From contig JAVKOQ010000219.1 in NCBI GenBank assembly GCA_031835245.1, forward strand, positions 23,248 to 87,247: 64,000 bases of DNA, given 5' to 3'. The notes under the pieces were generated by a model, which worked only from the letters and a program-made list of their open reading frames with translations, had not been told where the DNA came from and did not search any database. Positions within the stretch are counted from its first letter, which is position 1, and the number at the start of each line of letters is the position of its first letter. This DNA comes from Balamuthia mandrillaris (lineage: Eukaryota; Discosea; Longamoebia; Balamuthiidae). Both the position numbers and the translations under genes were made by a program. Shown piece by piece: positions 10,036 through 20,202 of the stretch.

Positions 10036-11428
10036 TTCTATTTTTTCCTCATTCAGAGTGGTTTTCTTTTTACCAGTCTTCACGAACGGTGTTGTTGTTT
10101 CTTTGCTTTTTTTTTTTGCCCCTTTCATACGTCCTCTTTTATCAATTGCTGTTCAAATGGTGTACCAAAGGTGAAGAAGAAGCAGGGGGCCACCCAACAA
10201 TACATTGTTTGAAAGTATGAAACAAAGATTATGACCCATAACAGGAAAAAATGCAAGCGACTAGAGTTCGACTGCAAAAGAAACATTCGTTGTTATTCCT
10301 CCTTTCAACTAATTAGAAGATACAGGGACGAGTTCTATCGAATCAGATTTGCGAACCAAGGTAGCCTGATCGAATGAAATACATCGCAAAACTCGGTATG
10401 CTTCTCCATACACTCAAACTTGGGCTCACTATCAGCAATTTGGAGTATGCCAACTAGCTCGCTTCATCTGTTCCTAAGAACGAGTGCTTTCGGACACCAA
10501 ACCACCTCTTCCAAAATAACAAGGTTTTGTTTTTCTCGGTTCCGCTTCTGCATTGAACAAACAAGGCTCCTGCTACCATATCTTCTTCGACTCTGGGGTA
10601 TAACATCACTTCACTCGTCGCGAATGGCTTCACTCAATTGATCGTTGCTCCATCAAAGTCGAATTGGGTAACGGCGAGATCATCCATTGCTCCGAACGTG
10701 GTCTTTGGCCGATTTGAATGCTCAACGGCAAAGAGGATCTTTCCTGAAGGAACTCTTTGAGGAAGCGGGAGGAGAAGATGTAGTTGATTGTAGCTTTTGG
10801 GGAGGATGCAGAAGGTTGTGTTGTTGAAGAAGATCCAGGAGTTTGTAGAAGAAGACGCAACTGTAGTAGTCACCGTCTTCGGTTCATCTTCTCACCATTG
10901 TGCAGACATCTTTCTTTGTACGAGGTCCGGAGTGCCAACAACAGTTGGTGCGAGCAAAACGAGGAAGTGTTGTGAATATTTAAGTATTATTTCTGAAGAA
11001 GAAAATACCAAAGAAGAGTATAAAGAAGAGCATAGAAGAGAGTAATTCTAAGAAGAAAACTAGAATTGGTCACCTATCATTCCAGTATATTGTTGTCTGG
11101 AACTATCCACCACCAATCCTTCAACTCACCGCCATTGGTTCAGAAGCCAAAGAAAGGCATTCATCCTCTTGCCTTGAAGGCGAAGATTGAAAAAGGTTTA
11201 ATCCATGGATCTGTGTAAGGTGCTTTACCAAAAAGTAACTTTCGTTGTCCCAAAAGTTGTGTGTTGTGTTCAGAAATAAGCTTGATATAGTTTGGAGGAA
11301 GCAGTATAAACTCCGATAGAACTGCCTGGCATGTGCATGTCGCTTGAAAGAGGTTATTTCAGCACAGCAGAAGTTTTGCTAAGTTCGCCTTAAATTCAAA
11401 TCTTCACAAGATGGTAACTGTAACAACT
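10036..11428. other. Gene-poor stretch between the two tRNA-Asp genes
   Basis: About 1.4 kb with no gene I can support. Short open frames exist on both strands, for example 10873-10634 (-), but none extends or shows a recognisable motif. It may be degenerate insertion sequence, since the two tRNA genes share similar flanks. Confidence 0.5.
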
Positions 11429-11500
11429 TCCCCTGTGGTGTAGTCGGCAGCACTTCCGCCTGTCACGCGGACAACCCGGGTTCGATTCCCGGCGGGGGAG
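11429..11500 (+). tRNA. tRNA-Asp (GTC), second copy
   Basis: Same 72-base sequence and folding as the copy at 9964, including the acaacttc 5' flank and the gttct plus T-run 3' flank, so the duplicated unit is larger than the tRNA itself. Confidence 0.97.
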
Positions 11501-11663
11501 TTCTCTTTTTTCCCTCATTCTTCTACTATCGAGTGGTTTCTTTATCCCGCCCCAGCGGGAGGTATATTTTTTGTTTTGGGCACAAAGGACACACAATCAG
11601 CTGAGGAGGGATGCGTGGGCTGGCAAGAAAAAAAACAAAGGCAGTGGTTGCACGAATTTTTTT

Positions 11664-12561
11664 TTACCAAATGGACATGGATTGGTTGAACAAGGAGGTC
11701 AATTCCTCAGAGGCAGTAGGGAGAGGCGCCAGCTTTAACACGCGATGCTGTGGCAAGGTCCCTTGCACCAGCTTGGGGACGTCCTCCTTCCTCACTCCCA
11801 ACTCCGTCAATCCACGCGGCATCTTCAGTCGCTGCATGTAGTAGATGATGCGTTCAGCTAGCAACTCGCCAGCGGCTTCTCCTTCTTCCCCTTCGGATTT
11901 GTTATGGGTGGCAGTGGTGGCGCCCATGAGCCGAGCCACCTGTAAGTGCCTGGCTGGATCAGCTTTGGCGGTGTATCGAAAGACTGCTGGGGCATGCAAC
12001 ACCACGCTCACTTTTGTTTTATGCGTTTCATATTGAAAAAAAGGTTACCGGATTATTTTTAAGAACTAAAACAAAGAAGGAATGTACGTACTGCCATGAG
12101 GGACCATTGGATGGTCAACAGGATATCCTTTTGGCACGTAGTTTAGCTTGTGAGCCATGCTGCTGACTGGATAGCTCATTCCATGCTTTCATAATTCACG
12201 AGTTTAGAGAGAGAGAGAGAGAGAGAGAGAGAATTTAGAAACGAGATTGAGAAAGCAAGTGCGGCGATAGTTACACATAAGTGAACACCAGCGCTTCCAA
12301 AACCAATCCCAGCAAAAGTAGCTAACACACAAGTAAAAGTAATTATTAGGACGAAAACGAAAATGCAAAAAAGCAAAACCAGAGCACAAACAGAGAGGAA
12401 AAGCTTTACCAGCAAGCATCATTTGTGAGCGAGCTTCGGCATCATTTTCATCTTCCACAGAGCGGAAGAAATACTTGGCCAGCATTCCTAACGATTGCAA
12501 AGACCATACATCTGCAATAGCTGTTTATGGCGTAGTATTGGCAAATACAATTCTAGAGAGA

Positions 12562-12609
<48 letters not shown>

Positions 12610-12840
12610 CTCACGATTGGAGCCTTGGTAAGCAGGACGCAATAACGGCGTTTTGGGGCGAGGTGTTCGTTTGTTGAATGGAATAGCTGTGTAAGACTCC
12701 AACGCATGACATAAAACATCAAACCTAATTATGGCCATATAATTTTGTGATGGAAGAAAATTCCAATGAGCAAAATATAAGAAGAAAAGCAACAGAACAG
12801 AGAATGAGAACAACAGAGTACATCCATGAAAAATTACGAG

Positions 12841-12871
<31 letters not shown>

Positions 12872-13066
12872 TAACCCGCTAGCAGCTTTGATTTCTGGGG
12901 TCATGGTGCGGGCGTTGTTTGGATCGACGAGAGCAAGAGTGGGTTTTAGTCTGCGATGGGCAATTCCTGTCTTAGATCCAGTGCCCTCCAAATCAAAGAT
13001 GGCAACACCGGTAGCCTCGCTTCCTGTTCCTGCCTGAGAAACAATTCCTTTTTAATCAAAAGTTCT

Positions 13067-13098
<32 letters not shown>

Positions 13099-14713
13099 GA
13101 TTATAGGTGAACTGTGGCAAAAGATAACGACATACCGTGGTCGGAACAGCAATGAAGGGCTTGAGTGGACCAGGAGGGGGAAGTCCTTTGCCGATGGGTG
13201 GATTGACATAGTCAAGGAAGTTTTCTGGAGGATATGTACTGTACAAATTGGCTGCTTTGGCCGTATCCATCACTGCCATTAACAACAATGAGCACAAGAC
13301 AGTTGAAGAAGGAAAATAAGAAGGATTTCTTTCAATACCGCTTCCTCCGCCGACAGCAATGACAGCATCGAACTGACCACCAGCAGTCTTCTCCGCTTCT
13401 TGCAATACAAAACGAGAAGCGTGCTGAAAGGACTTATCGGTGGGTTCCACTTTCACTTGGTCGTAGAGAGTGAACTTGATGCGATGGTCCTGAAGAGACT
13501 GTAAGACAGTGGCCACACAGGGAAGACTTTTGAGATGTGGATCGGTGAAGACAATAACATGTTTGGCTCCCATATCCACCATATCCAGTCCTATCTCTCT
13601 TGTCACCCCTTCTCCATATCTAATCTGAAAAGGATGAGAAGAAGAAGAAGAAGAAGAAGAAGAAGAAGAAGAAGAAGAAGAAGAAGAACAAGAAGAAGAA
13701 CAAGAAGAAGAACAAGAAGAAGAACAAGAAGAAGAAGAAGAATAAGAACAAGAACAAGAACAAGAAGAACAAGAACAAGAACAAGAACAAGAACAAGAAC
13801 AAGAACAAGAAGAAGAAGAAGAAGAAGAAGAAGAAGAAGAAGAAGAAGAAGAAGAAGAAGAAGAAGAAGAAGAAGAAGAAGAAGAAGAAGAAGAAGAAGA
13901 AGAAGAAGAAGAAGGAGAAGAAGAACAAGAACAAGAACAAGAAAAAGAAGAAGAACAAGAAGAAGAAGAAGAAAAAGAAGAAGAACAAGAAGGAGGAGGA
14001 GAACAACAAGAAGAAGAACAACAACAACAACAAGGAGAAGAACAAGAAGGAGAACAAAGAAGAAGAAGAAGAAGAAGAAGAAGAAGAACCATAACAAACA
14101 AAGGAGAGGAAAAACAGACAACGAAGAGGACCACAAGTTGCAAAAGAATAGACAACAAAACAACGAGAAAGCAACCTGACGTTAGAGCCCGCCATTTCGA
14201 ATGCATAGTCGCTTTCATCGTCCAAGGATGGAACGGCAGCACCACTCGTAGAAAAGCAAGAAGCTTGTTGTAAAAGTTGTGCAGCGCCCGTTTGTCGGTG
14301 AGCCTGTTGCAAGAAGCGAGTAGAGAGCCGACTACGATTGGCACTAACGAAATGCTCGACTTTTCTCGAAGACGACAAGTCTAAACCTATTTGTTATGAT
14401 GCTTTATGAGTCCCTCGCACACACGACTCGCACCAAAAAACGAAAACGATGAGAGCCGAATAACAAAACCTCGGTAAAAGAAAGTGGGATTGCGGCCAGA
14501 GGAGCAAGGGCAGCCACAAGCGCCGACATGTTCGCTGGAATGATTATGATGATGCATCATACGAGCGTTTGGTAGAGCTCTGGTGGTGGCAAGTCGTCGG
14601 GTGGCCCCAGGGATGCCTCCTGCTGCCCCTCCTTTCAACATAGGCCTCAACGCAAGGGTGCCACCATTTGCTACACCAACAAGGTTGTTGTTCCTCTTCG
14701 CTACGCTTTTCAT
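11664..14713 (-). CDS. Hydroxyacid-oxoacid transhydrogenase (iron-type alcohol dehydrogenase, ADHFE1-like), mitochondrial
   Basis: In the known family this mitochondrial enzyme couples oxidation of 4-hydroxybutyrate to reduction of 2-oxoglutarate. About ten exons run from ATG 14713 to the stop at 11664. The first exon encodes an arginine-rich, acid-poor presequence (MKSVAKRNNN... ATRRLATTRALPNARMM). Then come DDESDYAFEMAGSNVR, IRYGEGVTREIGLDM, VIAVGGGS, VMDTAKAANLYSTYPPENFL, FIAVPTTAGTGSEATGVAIFD, FDVLCHALESYTAIPFNKRT, ATFAGIGFGSAGVHLC, GMSYPVSSMAH, YPVDHPMVPHG and a C-terminal LPQHRVLKLAPLP. His residues in LCHALE and the VDHP/VPHG segments are candidates for metal binding. Introns contain GA and a very long GAA tract. 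The match over the whole length to the animal enzyme is strong. Confidence 0.93.
13634..14090. repeat. Long (GAA)n/(TTC)n tract in HOT gene intron
   Basis: About 450 bases of almost uninterrupted GAA units with CAA, GGA and TAA variants, within the intron after the exon coding FEMAGSNVR. In the sense of the gene this is (TTC)n. Confidence 0.97.
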
Positions 14714-14881
14714 CTTTCGCAACTCTTTTCTGGTTTATTTCGTGTCGACGTGGTGGTGCATTGCAAGGGCTCCTCTCTCTCCTCTCTCCTCTCTCTCTTC
14801 TCTCGCTCTCTCTCCTCTCTCTCTCCTCTCTCCTCTCTCTCTTCTCGCGCTCTCTGCCCCTCTCTCCTCTCTCTCTCTCTT

Positions 14882-14930
<49 letters not shown>

Positions 14931-15124
14931 GTGTTGGCCTCTTTGGTGGCAAGCCCATCATCCGCCTTGTGGCTACAAGGAAGGCAACAACGACGCTCTG
15001 TTGAGGCTCTCGTTTGGTTGGCAGTCTCACCATCCACGTTGCTCCACCAAAGTGACCAGGATGTTTGTTGCCAACCTTTCAGGCTTTATTCGCTTTTGCT
15101 TTTGCTTGTGGTACGTTGAGAGCC
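14714..15124. other. Intergenic region with long (CT)n tract
   Basis: Between the transhydrogenase start and the ABC-F stop. A pyrimidine tract occupies about 14764-14932. The remaining sequence at 14935-15124 has open frames but no feature I recognise. Confidence 0.6.
14764..14932. repeat. (CT)n/(CTCTC) pyrimidine tract
   Basis: Compound CT-rich repeat, purest at 14870-14932. It is intergenic unless the transhydrogenase gene has an unseen 5' leader exon. Confidence 0.95.
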
Positions 15125-17105
15125 TTAGGAGATCAGCAAGCTGGTGGCCGTGCTCGCCTGCTGTACCACAAGAGCGCTTCTGGCGGCTCGAATACGCAAC
15201 ATGTCCTGCAGGACCTGCTTGGCTGACTTGGGCGTGTACCGCTCCGCATAGGTCCTAAAGTTATCCACAAAAGGCCGCCCCTCCGTTTCTTTCTGCACCG
15301 TCAACGTGCCGTTCTCGCAGATCCACAAGTCTTTGAACACCTCCAGCAAGAACGCACAATTGTGGCTCACGGCCAGCACGGCTCCTGGGAAGGTTTTCAA
15401 GGCCTCCACCAGAGCTGCAATGGTCTCTCCGTCGAGGTGATTGGTAGGCTCATCCAAGAGCAGCACGTCAGGCGGCACTTCCTCTGCAAAGACATCGGCC
15501 AGCACCAAACGAACTCGCAAACCTCCGCTCAAAGCGCTGATGGGGAGCAGCGCCAGATCACCTCCTAATCCGAACCTTCCCAGGTGTTTTCTGACCGCTT
15601 CTTCCTGCGATGCTCCACTTTCTCCACCACCCATCAAAGAAACAAGAGCAGCTCCGCCGTGGCGCTGCAATAAGAACTCAGCGCAGGACTCTTGAAGATG
15701 TCCCTCCAATAGGGCAAGTTGGTTCTGATCCACGAGAGCCACCTTGCTGCCTGAAGGACGTCTGACCTCCCCGCGGACGATGACAGCAGGAGCTGCGTCG
15801 CCTGCCAATGCACGGAGCAACGTGGATTTTCCTGCGCCGTTCTTGCCCACCAAAGCAATGCGATCTCCAGCAAAGACTTGGGCGTCTAGGTCTGAGAGAA
15901 GGCTGGAGTCTGTCTTCCTTCTGGAGTAAGAGAGAGCCGCGCTGCGTAGCTCCAGAAGAGGAGCAGTGCTGCTAGAGACGCGTTTGGCCTCGAGATGACG
16001 TTTGGGCAGAGAGATGGAGACGGCGCGTTGTTGTTGGATTGGACCCGCACGAGAGGGCAAGCGAAGGGACTTGGCATCCATTTTCTTGAGAGAGTTAAGC
16101 TTGAAGCGTTTGCCGTCCTCCCGGTACAAACCTATGCGTTCCTGTTTCTTCTTTTCTCGGCTGGCAGCTTGCTTCATAGCTTTGTCGTTGCCAGTGCGTC
16201 GGGCGTGTGTGCGTTGCTGGCGGGTACTGGCCATCTGTCGAGCCTCCTCCTTTTGTTGGTTTTCATACTTGTTCTCGTGGAAACGGCGATACTCTGCCGC
16301 CTTCTCCTCAAAGGCCGCATAGTTGCCAGCTACGCATTGTAGGGCGCAGCCATGGATGCTGAGAATATCAGTAGCCACCATGTCCAAGAAGGAAGCGTCA
16401 TGAGAAACCACCACCACGGTCATGCCCTCCGCACGGCGCAGCAAAGCAGCCAGTTGAAAGACAGCGTGCAGGTCGAGGTGGTTGGTAGGTTCGTCCAAAA
16501 AGAGGATACTTGGTCGTACCAGCAGCGCTCGGGCCATCTCCAAACGGGCTCTCCAGCCGCCAGAAAGACTGGACACAGTACCAGCCTGCATGGCAGGGGT
16601 GAAACCCAGACGACGCAGCAGCTTCTCGGCCTGCTCCTCACTGCCATCCGGCTTCTCCAGCTCCATCATGATCTCTCCGATACGCTCCGCTATGCGCTCG
16701 GCAGCAGCCGAGGCGCAGTCCTCATCTTCTGAGCCGTTCTCCAGCCGGTCTAGCTCTCGAAGCAAGGCGGCACGGCGCGAGTTGCCGCTGGCGCAGTACT
16801 CCAGCACGGTGTGAGAGCAAACGGCGTTGCGCTCAGCGTCGCTTTGCCCCACATACTGCACTTGGAAGGTGGCATCCTCCTCCTCGATCTGAGCGCGCAG
16901 CGATTGGAGAAAGGTGGTCTTGCCGGCGCCGTTCTGCCCTATGAGGCCATAGCGATGCCCTCGTTGGAGGGTCAGGTGGGCGTCGGCCAGCAACAGCTTG
17001 TCCTCCACGGCGAGAGAGATGTGCTTGCCCGTGAACACGGCCTCGCCTTGCTCGCTGACGTGAAACTCGCCCACGAATGTGACTTCCACAGGTTCTTCTT
17101 CATAA
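15125..17105 (-). CDS. ABC-F family ATPase (translation/ribosome-associated), two ABC domains
   Basis: A soluble twin-ATPase protein without membrane segments; the family includes Gcn20- and ABCF-type factors acting on ribosomes. One long exon encodes at least 654 residues. Domain 1: Walker A GLIGQNGAGKTTFL, signature SLSGGWRARLEMARALL, Walker B SILFLDEPTNHLD, switch His in VVSHDASFL. A basic linker follows (RQQRTHARRTGNDKAMKQ). Domain 2: LVGKNGAGKSTLL, ALSGGLRVRLVLADV, VLLLDEPTNHLD, LAVSHNCAFLL. No ATG opens the frame: the first possible in-frame codon is GTG at 17089 and a stop lies a little upstream. An acceptor-like atgcag at about 17106 suggests the first exon lies further up, beyond the purine tract at 17449-17620. 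The 5' end is therefore incomplete here. Confidence 0.9.
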
Positions 17106-17722
17106 GGAGGTGCTCTGCATCATCATCATCAATGGTGACACCAAGTCTGCTACTCACACTACTTGTTCTGTGTGAAGAAGGAAACGAAAACAAAGAAACG
17201 GTTCACGTTTCGTGTTCGTTTGTTTTTTTGTCTGCTCTGGTGGATCCTTTTTGGACGTAAGCCTGGCAAATTAATAGGTCGCTGTCTATCAGGTATGGCC
17301 CACCATTGGGGGGCTTGCAGCTGGCTGGTGTGGTGGTGGGCTTTCCAGTTTTTCTTTTCCTGTTTTTCTCACCTTCTTCTCACTTGTCGACACAAACAAA
17401 TTTCAATTTATGTCGACGTGCGTTACCGCTCTCTGCTGGCAAGAGAAGGAGAAGGAGAAGGAGAGAGGAGGGAGAGGAGAGAGGAGAGGAGGAGAAGGAG
17501 AAGGAGACAAAGGAGAGAGGAGAGGAGAGAAGGAGAAAAGGAGAAGGAGAAGGAGAAGGAGAAGGAGGGAGAGGAGGAGGAGAGGAGGAGAAGGAGGAGG
17601 AGGAGAGAGAACGAAAGCGAGAAGGAGAAGAATTTCTATGAACAGAACAATTCAATCAGGAGACCAAAGGAAGAGGATCCGCTAACGAGTGGAGGTTTGG
17701 TTTTGTGTGTGGGGAGAGGTTT
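17106..17722. other. Purine-rich gap, probable leader intron of the ABC-F gene
   Basis: There is no supported gene on either strand. The GGAGAA-rich tract at 17449-17620 has its pyrimidine strand in the sense of the ABC-F gene, as inside introns elsewhere in the window, which fits a 5' intron reaching upstream toward the UCH stop at 17723. Confidence 0.4.
17449..17620. repeat. (GGAGAA)-type purine tract
   Basis: Roughly 170 bases of G/A only, in mixed GGAGA and GAGAAG units. Confidence 0.93.
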
Positions 17723-19275
17723 TTATGAACAGAGGAGAGCGAGGGCTCCATCTAAATCGTCGTTGCAGAGGGTGAGGGCTTCTTTGACTTGGCTCTCCTC
17801 GAAGCCCATTGACAAGAGCGTTGCCACGTTGATTGAGGAAGGATTTCGTTGTTCCGCTTTGGCGATCTCCGCTTCCTCTTCGCTGTTTTTAGTTTGGTTA
17901 GTGAGAAAGAAAGAAGTGGAAGAAGGAAGGAAAACAAACCCAGAAGAAGGAACAAGAGCAATAAGATTAAAATATAACTCGCCAGGGCATTTGTTGATAA
18001 AGTTGAGTTGAATGACTTGCGCTGCGTCTTGAAGAAAGGTGTTCCTAGTGGTGGGGCAGTGTTTGATAGGTCCCTCCTTTGTGCCGTCAAACTCATAAAG
18101 CGAGTTGTTGACAGAAGTGAAGCAGATAAAGTGGAAATCTGACCCACTTACTTCCCTATGCTGTTCCGAGTGTAAGAAGAATAAGAAGAAAACTATAACA
18201 TATATCATGTAGCAATGGACGAGGAAGAAGGACGAACATTAGTTTGGCCGCGTTCGCCAACAACTCGATGTGCCTGGGTGATACCTTCATCGTAGCCCAA
18301 CATTGTTCCTCGTTCGTGGGGACTTTTATCTTTAGTCTTCTCCAGAAATGAATGCAAGCCACTGTCTTCCTCTTCGCGTTATATAATAACAACAAAAAAA
18401 AAAAAAACAATTGCATACACACAGCTAGTTTAGAAAACAAAAAACAACGAGAGAGACAGAGAGACAGAGAGACAGAGAGACAGAGACACCCTACGATTCT
18501 AACAAACCTATCCTAATGAGATCGCGGTTGTTGGCAACAGCATGAATGACTTCACAGAGAGAAGAGAAAAGAGAGAAATAGTGAGCAGCCCGTTGTGAAG
18601 GGCAAAAGAGTCAGACAGGGGAAATACCTGCAATGCTTCCGCACGCATTCCTAACGTGCTGTCGCATGAAGTACGGTTCAGCCTCGCCCGCTTCCTTGTC
18701 TCCGACTTGGTGGCCAGCGTTTAAGCCCTGCCGCTCCGCTGCGAACTGGTTCGTTGGGAATAGGAGCAGCAGAGCGAGGCAAGGGGTTGGCAGCATGGCC
18801 AGCAGATCGGAGGAAAGGCCGTAACAGTCGGCGAAAGCCCAGCCCTTGTCCACTCCTATGCTGTATATAAACTTGAAGAAAAGGAATAAGAAATGAAAAA
18901 GAAAGCGCAATATCGATGAGAAGACGGCGAACAAAAACAGGTTCAAGATGAAAAAAACATATGTCTCTGTACCTTGTTCAAAACAGCAGGGTTGCTTTCT
19001 AACGGTATCCATTTCGGCTTTCTTGCCCCTTCTTGGGCATGGCTCTCTTGCCTTTCTTCATCTTTTTCATGTTGAACGGTCGTTGTCGTCGGCAGCAAAT
19101 CATCATCCGCTTCATCCCCACATGACTGCCATGCTATCGTTTTGTCTTGCTGCTGACGTGAAGCACCAACCGATGATGATGACGATGATTGCAGAGACTC
19201 CTCGAACCGCCTGTTCTCATGGCCGCGTTCCCAGCCCGTTTGCTTCGTTGGCTCCTCCTCCTTCCCTGATGCCAT
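17723..19275 (-). CDS. Ubiquitin C-terminal hydrolase (peptidase C12) with C-terminal UBA domain
   Basis: A cysteine deubiquitinase of the UCHL1/UCHL3 type. The start ATG at 19275 opens a polar leader of about 85 residues (QSSSSSSVGAS...). Then KWIPLESNPAVLNKV and GWAFADCYGLSSDLLAML, the hydrophobic core ALLLLFP, and EPYFMRQHVRNACGS with the oxyanion Gln and catalytic Cys. Next come a VIHAVANNRDLIRI-type segment, FHFICFTSVNNSLYEFDG with catalytic His and Asp, and DAAQVIQLNFINKCPGE. The last exon encodes INVATLLSMGFEESQVKEAL and DLDGALALLC, a UBA domain with the MGF loop, and stops at 17723. All four catalytic positions are kept. Human UCHL1/UCHL3 lack a UBA, so the fusion is notable. The intron near 18440-18490 has GACAGA repeats. 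Confidence 0.9.
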
Positions 19276-20202
19276 GTGAGATCTCTTTCTTTTTGCGCCT
19301 GGTGTTGGCCACTTTGTGCGGACAGCGTGACATCAGTGCACTCTCGCTGCTCTGAGTTACACAAAAGGGATCTTCGCAGCAGGCATGTGCCCTTTCGCGA
19401 AGGAGCAGGTCCCTGGCAGGGAGTCGTCAAGGACAAGTCTTACTGGCCCTCTTGCTTTGCAAGTTGAATGTGGGCGGTCCTGTATCTGTCATAGACCCTG
19501 CAACCTGCGCGGCAGGGCGGGTGCTGCAACACAAACAACGCCCAGAGTGGTAAACTTCAACCGTAATGTCATGGTGGTCCTCTTGCTAGGCAGCGCTTCA
19601 AGTCTGCGTTGCTATCTGGCGGGGCACGCTTCTTCTGGTGCTTGGCTCGCTTTTCTTTGTTCACATTGCGCGGTCCTTTGGTTGGTTGTTTCTTTGGGTG
19701 GTTGCAGACATCTAGGGACCACCAAACCACCATGGATAGCAGCTACCATAGCTTTCTTTCTCTTCGGCCGGTTCCTCTGCCACAACAACCCTCTCCTTCG
19801 CAGAGCCCAACACCCACGGGGCCTCACTCTCGCAGCTGCCACTTTGTACTGAGTTCGCAACGGCGGAGCCGCTGCCACAAGGCCCCTTGGGAGCCTCCCT
19901 GCCTTGCATCCAAGAGGCCTGAAGATCACAATGATGATGATGGAATCTCTGGCGGACGAGGACGGAGCCGCTGGGAGAGGAGGGCAAGTACCTCGCCTCG
20001 GTGTAACACCCCTCCCTAGGCCGAGCAGGCCACTGGCTCGCTTCTGTGTTTTGTTCGGAGTTCTTTGAGGGAATTTCTCAAAAAGGAAAATATAAATTAA
20101 AAGAAATCATGTAAGGAATGTGTTACATCACACCGAAAAGGGTACATGTGTCGACAAAAAAGAAACACAGCAGGAAGCAAAAGAAGAAAAACGTAGCAGG
20201 GG
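19276..20202. other. Long intergenic region with one weak small open frame
   Basis: Between the UCH and carboxylase starts (head to head). An ATG at 19733 (+) opens a Pro/Ser/Arg-rich frame of about 95 codons to 20019; it has no recognisable domain and overlaps an equally open minus frame, so I do not call it. The rest is probably divergent promoters and leader sequence. Confidence 0.4.

Noticed and set aside
10420-11045. Possible genes between the tRNA-Asp copies
   Set aside because: Frames are short, on both strands, and show no motif or splice partner.
13535-14179. Poly-Arg, poly-Leu and poly-Phe open frames of 180-250 codons
   Set aside because: Pure repeat translation inside an intron of the transhydrogenase gene; flanking exons explain the locus.
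14668-15258. Leu/Ser-rich plus-strand frames upstream of the transhydrogenase
   Set aside because: Mostly translation of CT repeats; the non-repeat tail overlaps the ABC-F C-terminus antisense.
15362-16814. Plus-strand open frames within the ABC-F locus
   Set aside because: Antisense shadows of a single long exon with full ABC signatures.
19385-20019. Open frames in the UCH/carboxylase intergenic region
   Set aside because: Both strands are equally open and Pro/Ser/Arg-rich; GC-rich DNA explains the absence of stops.
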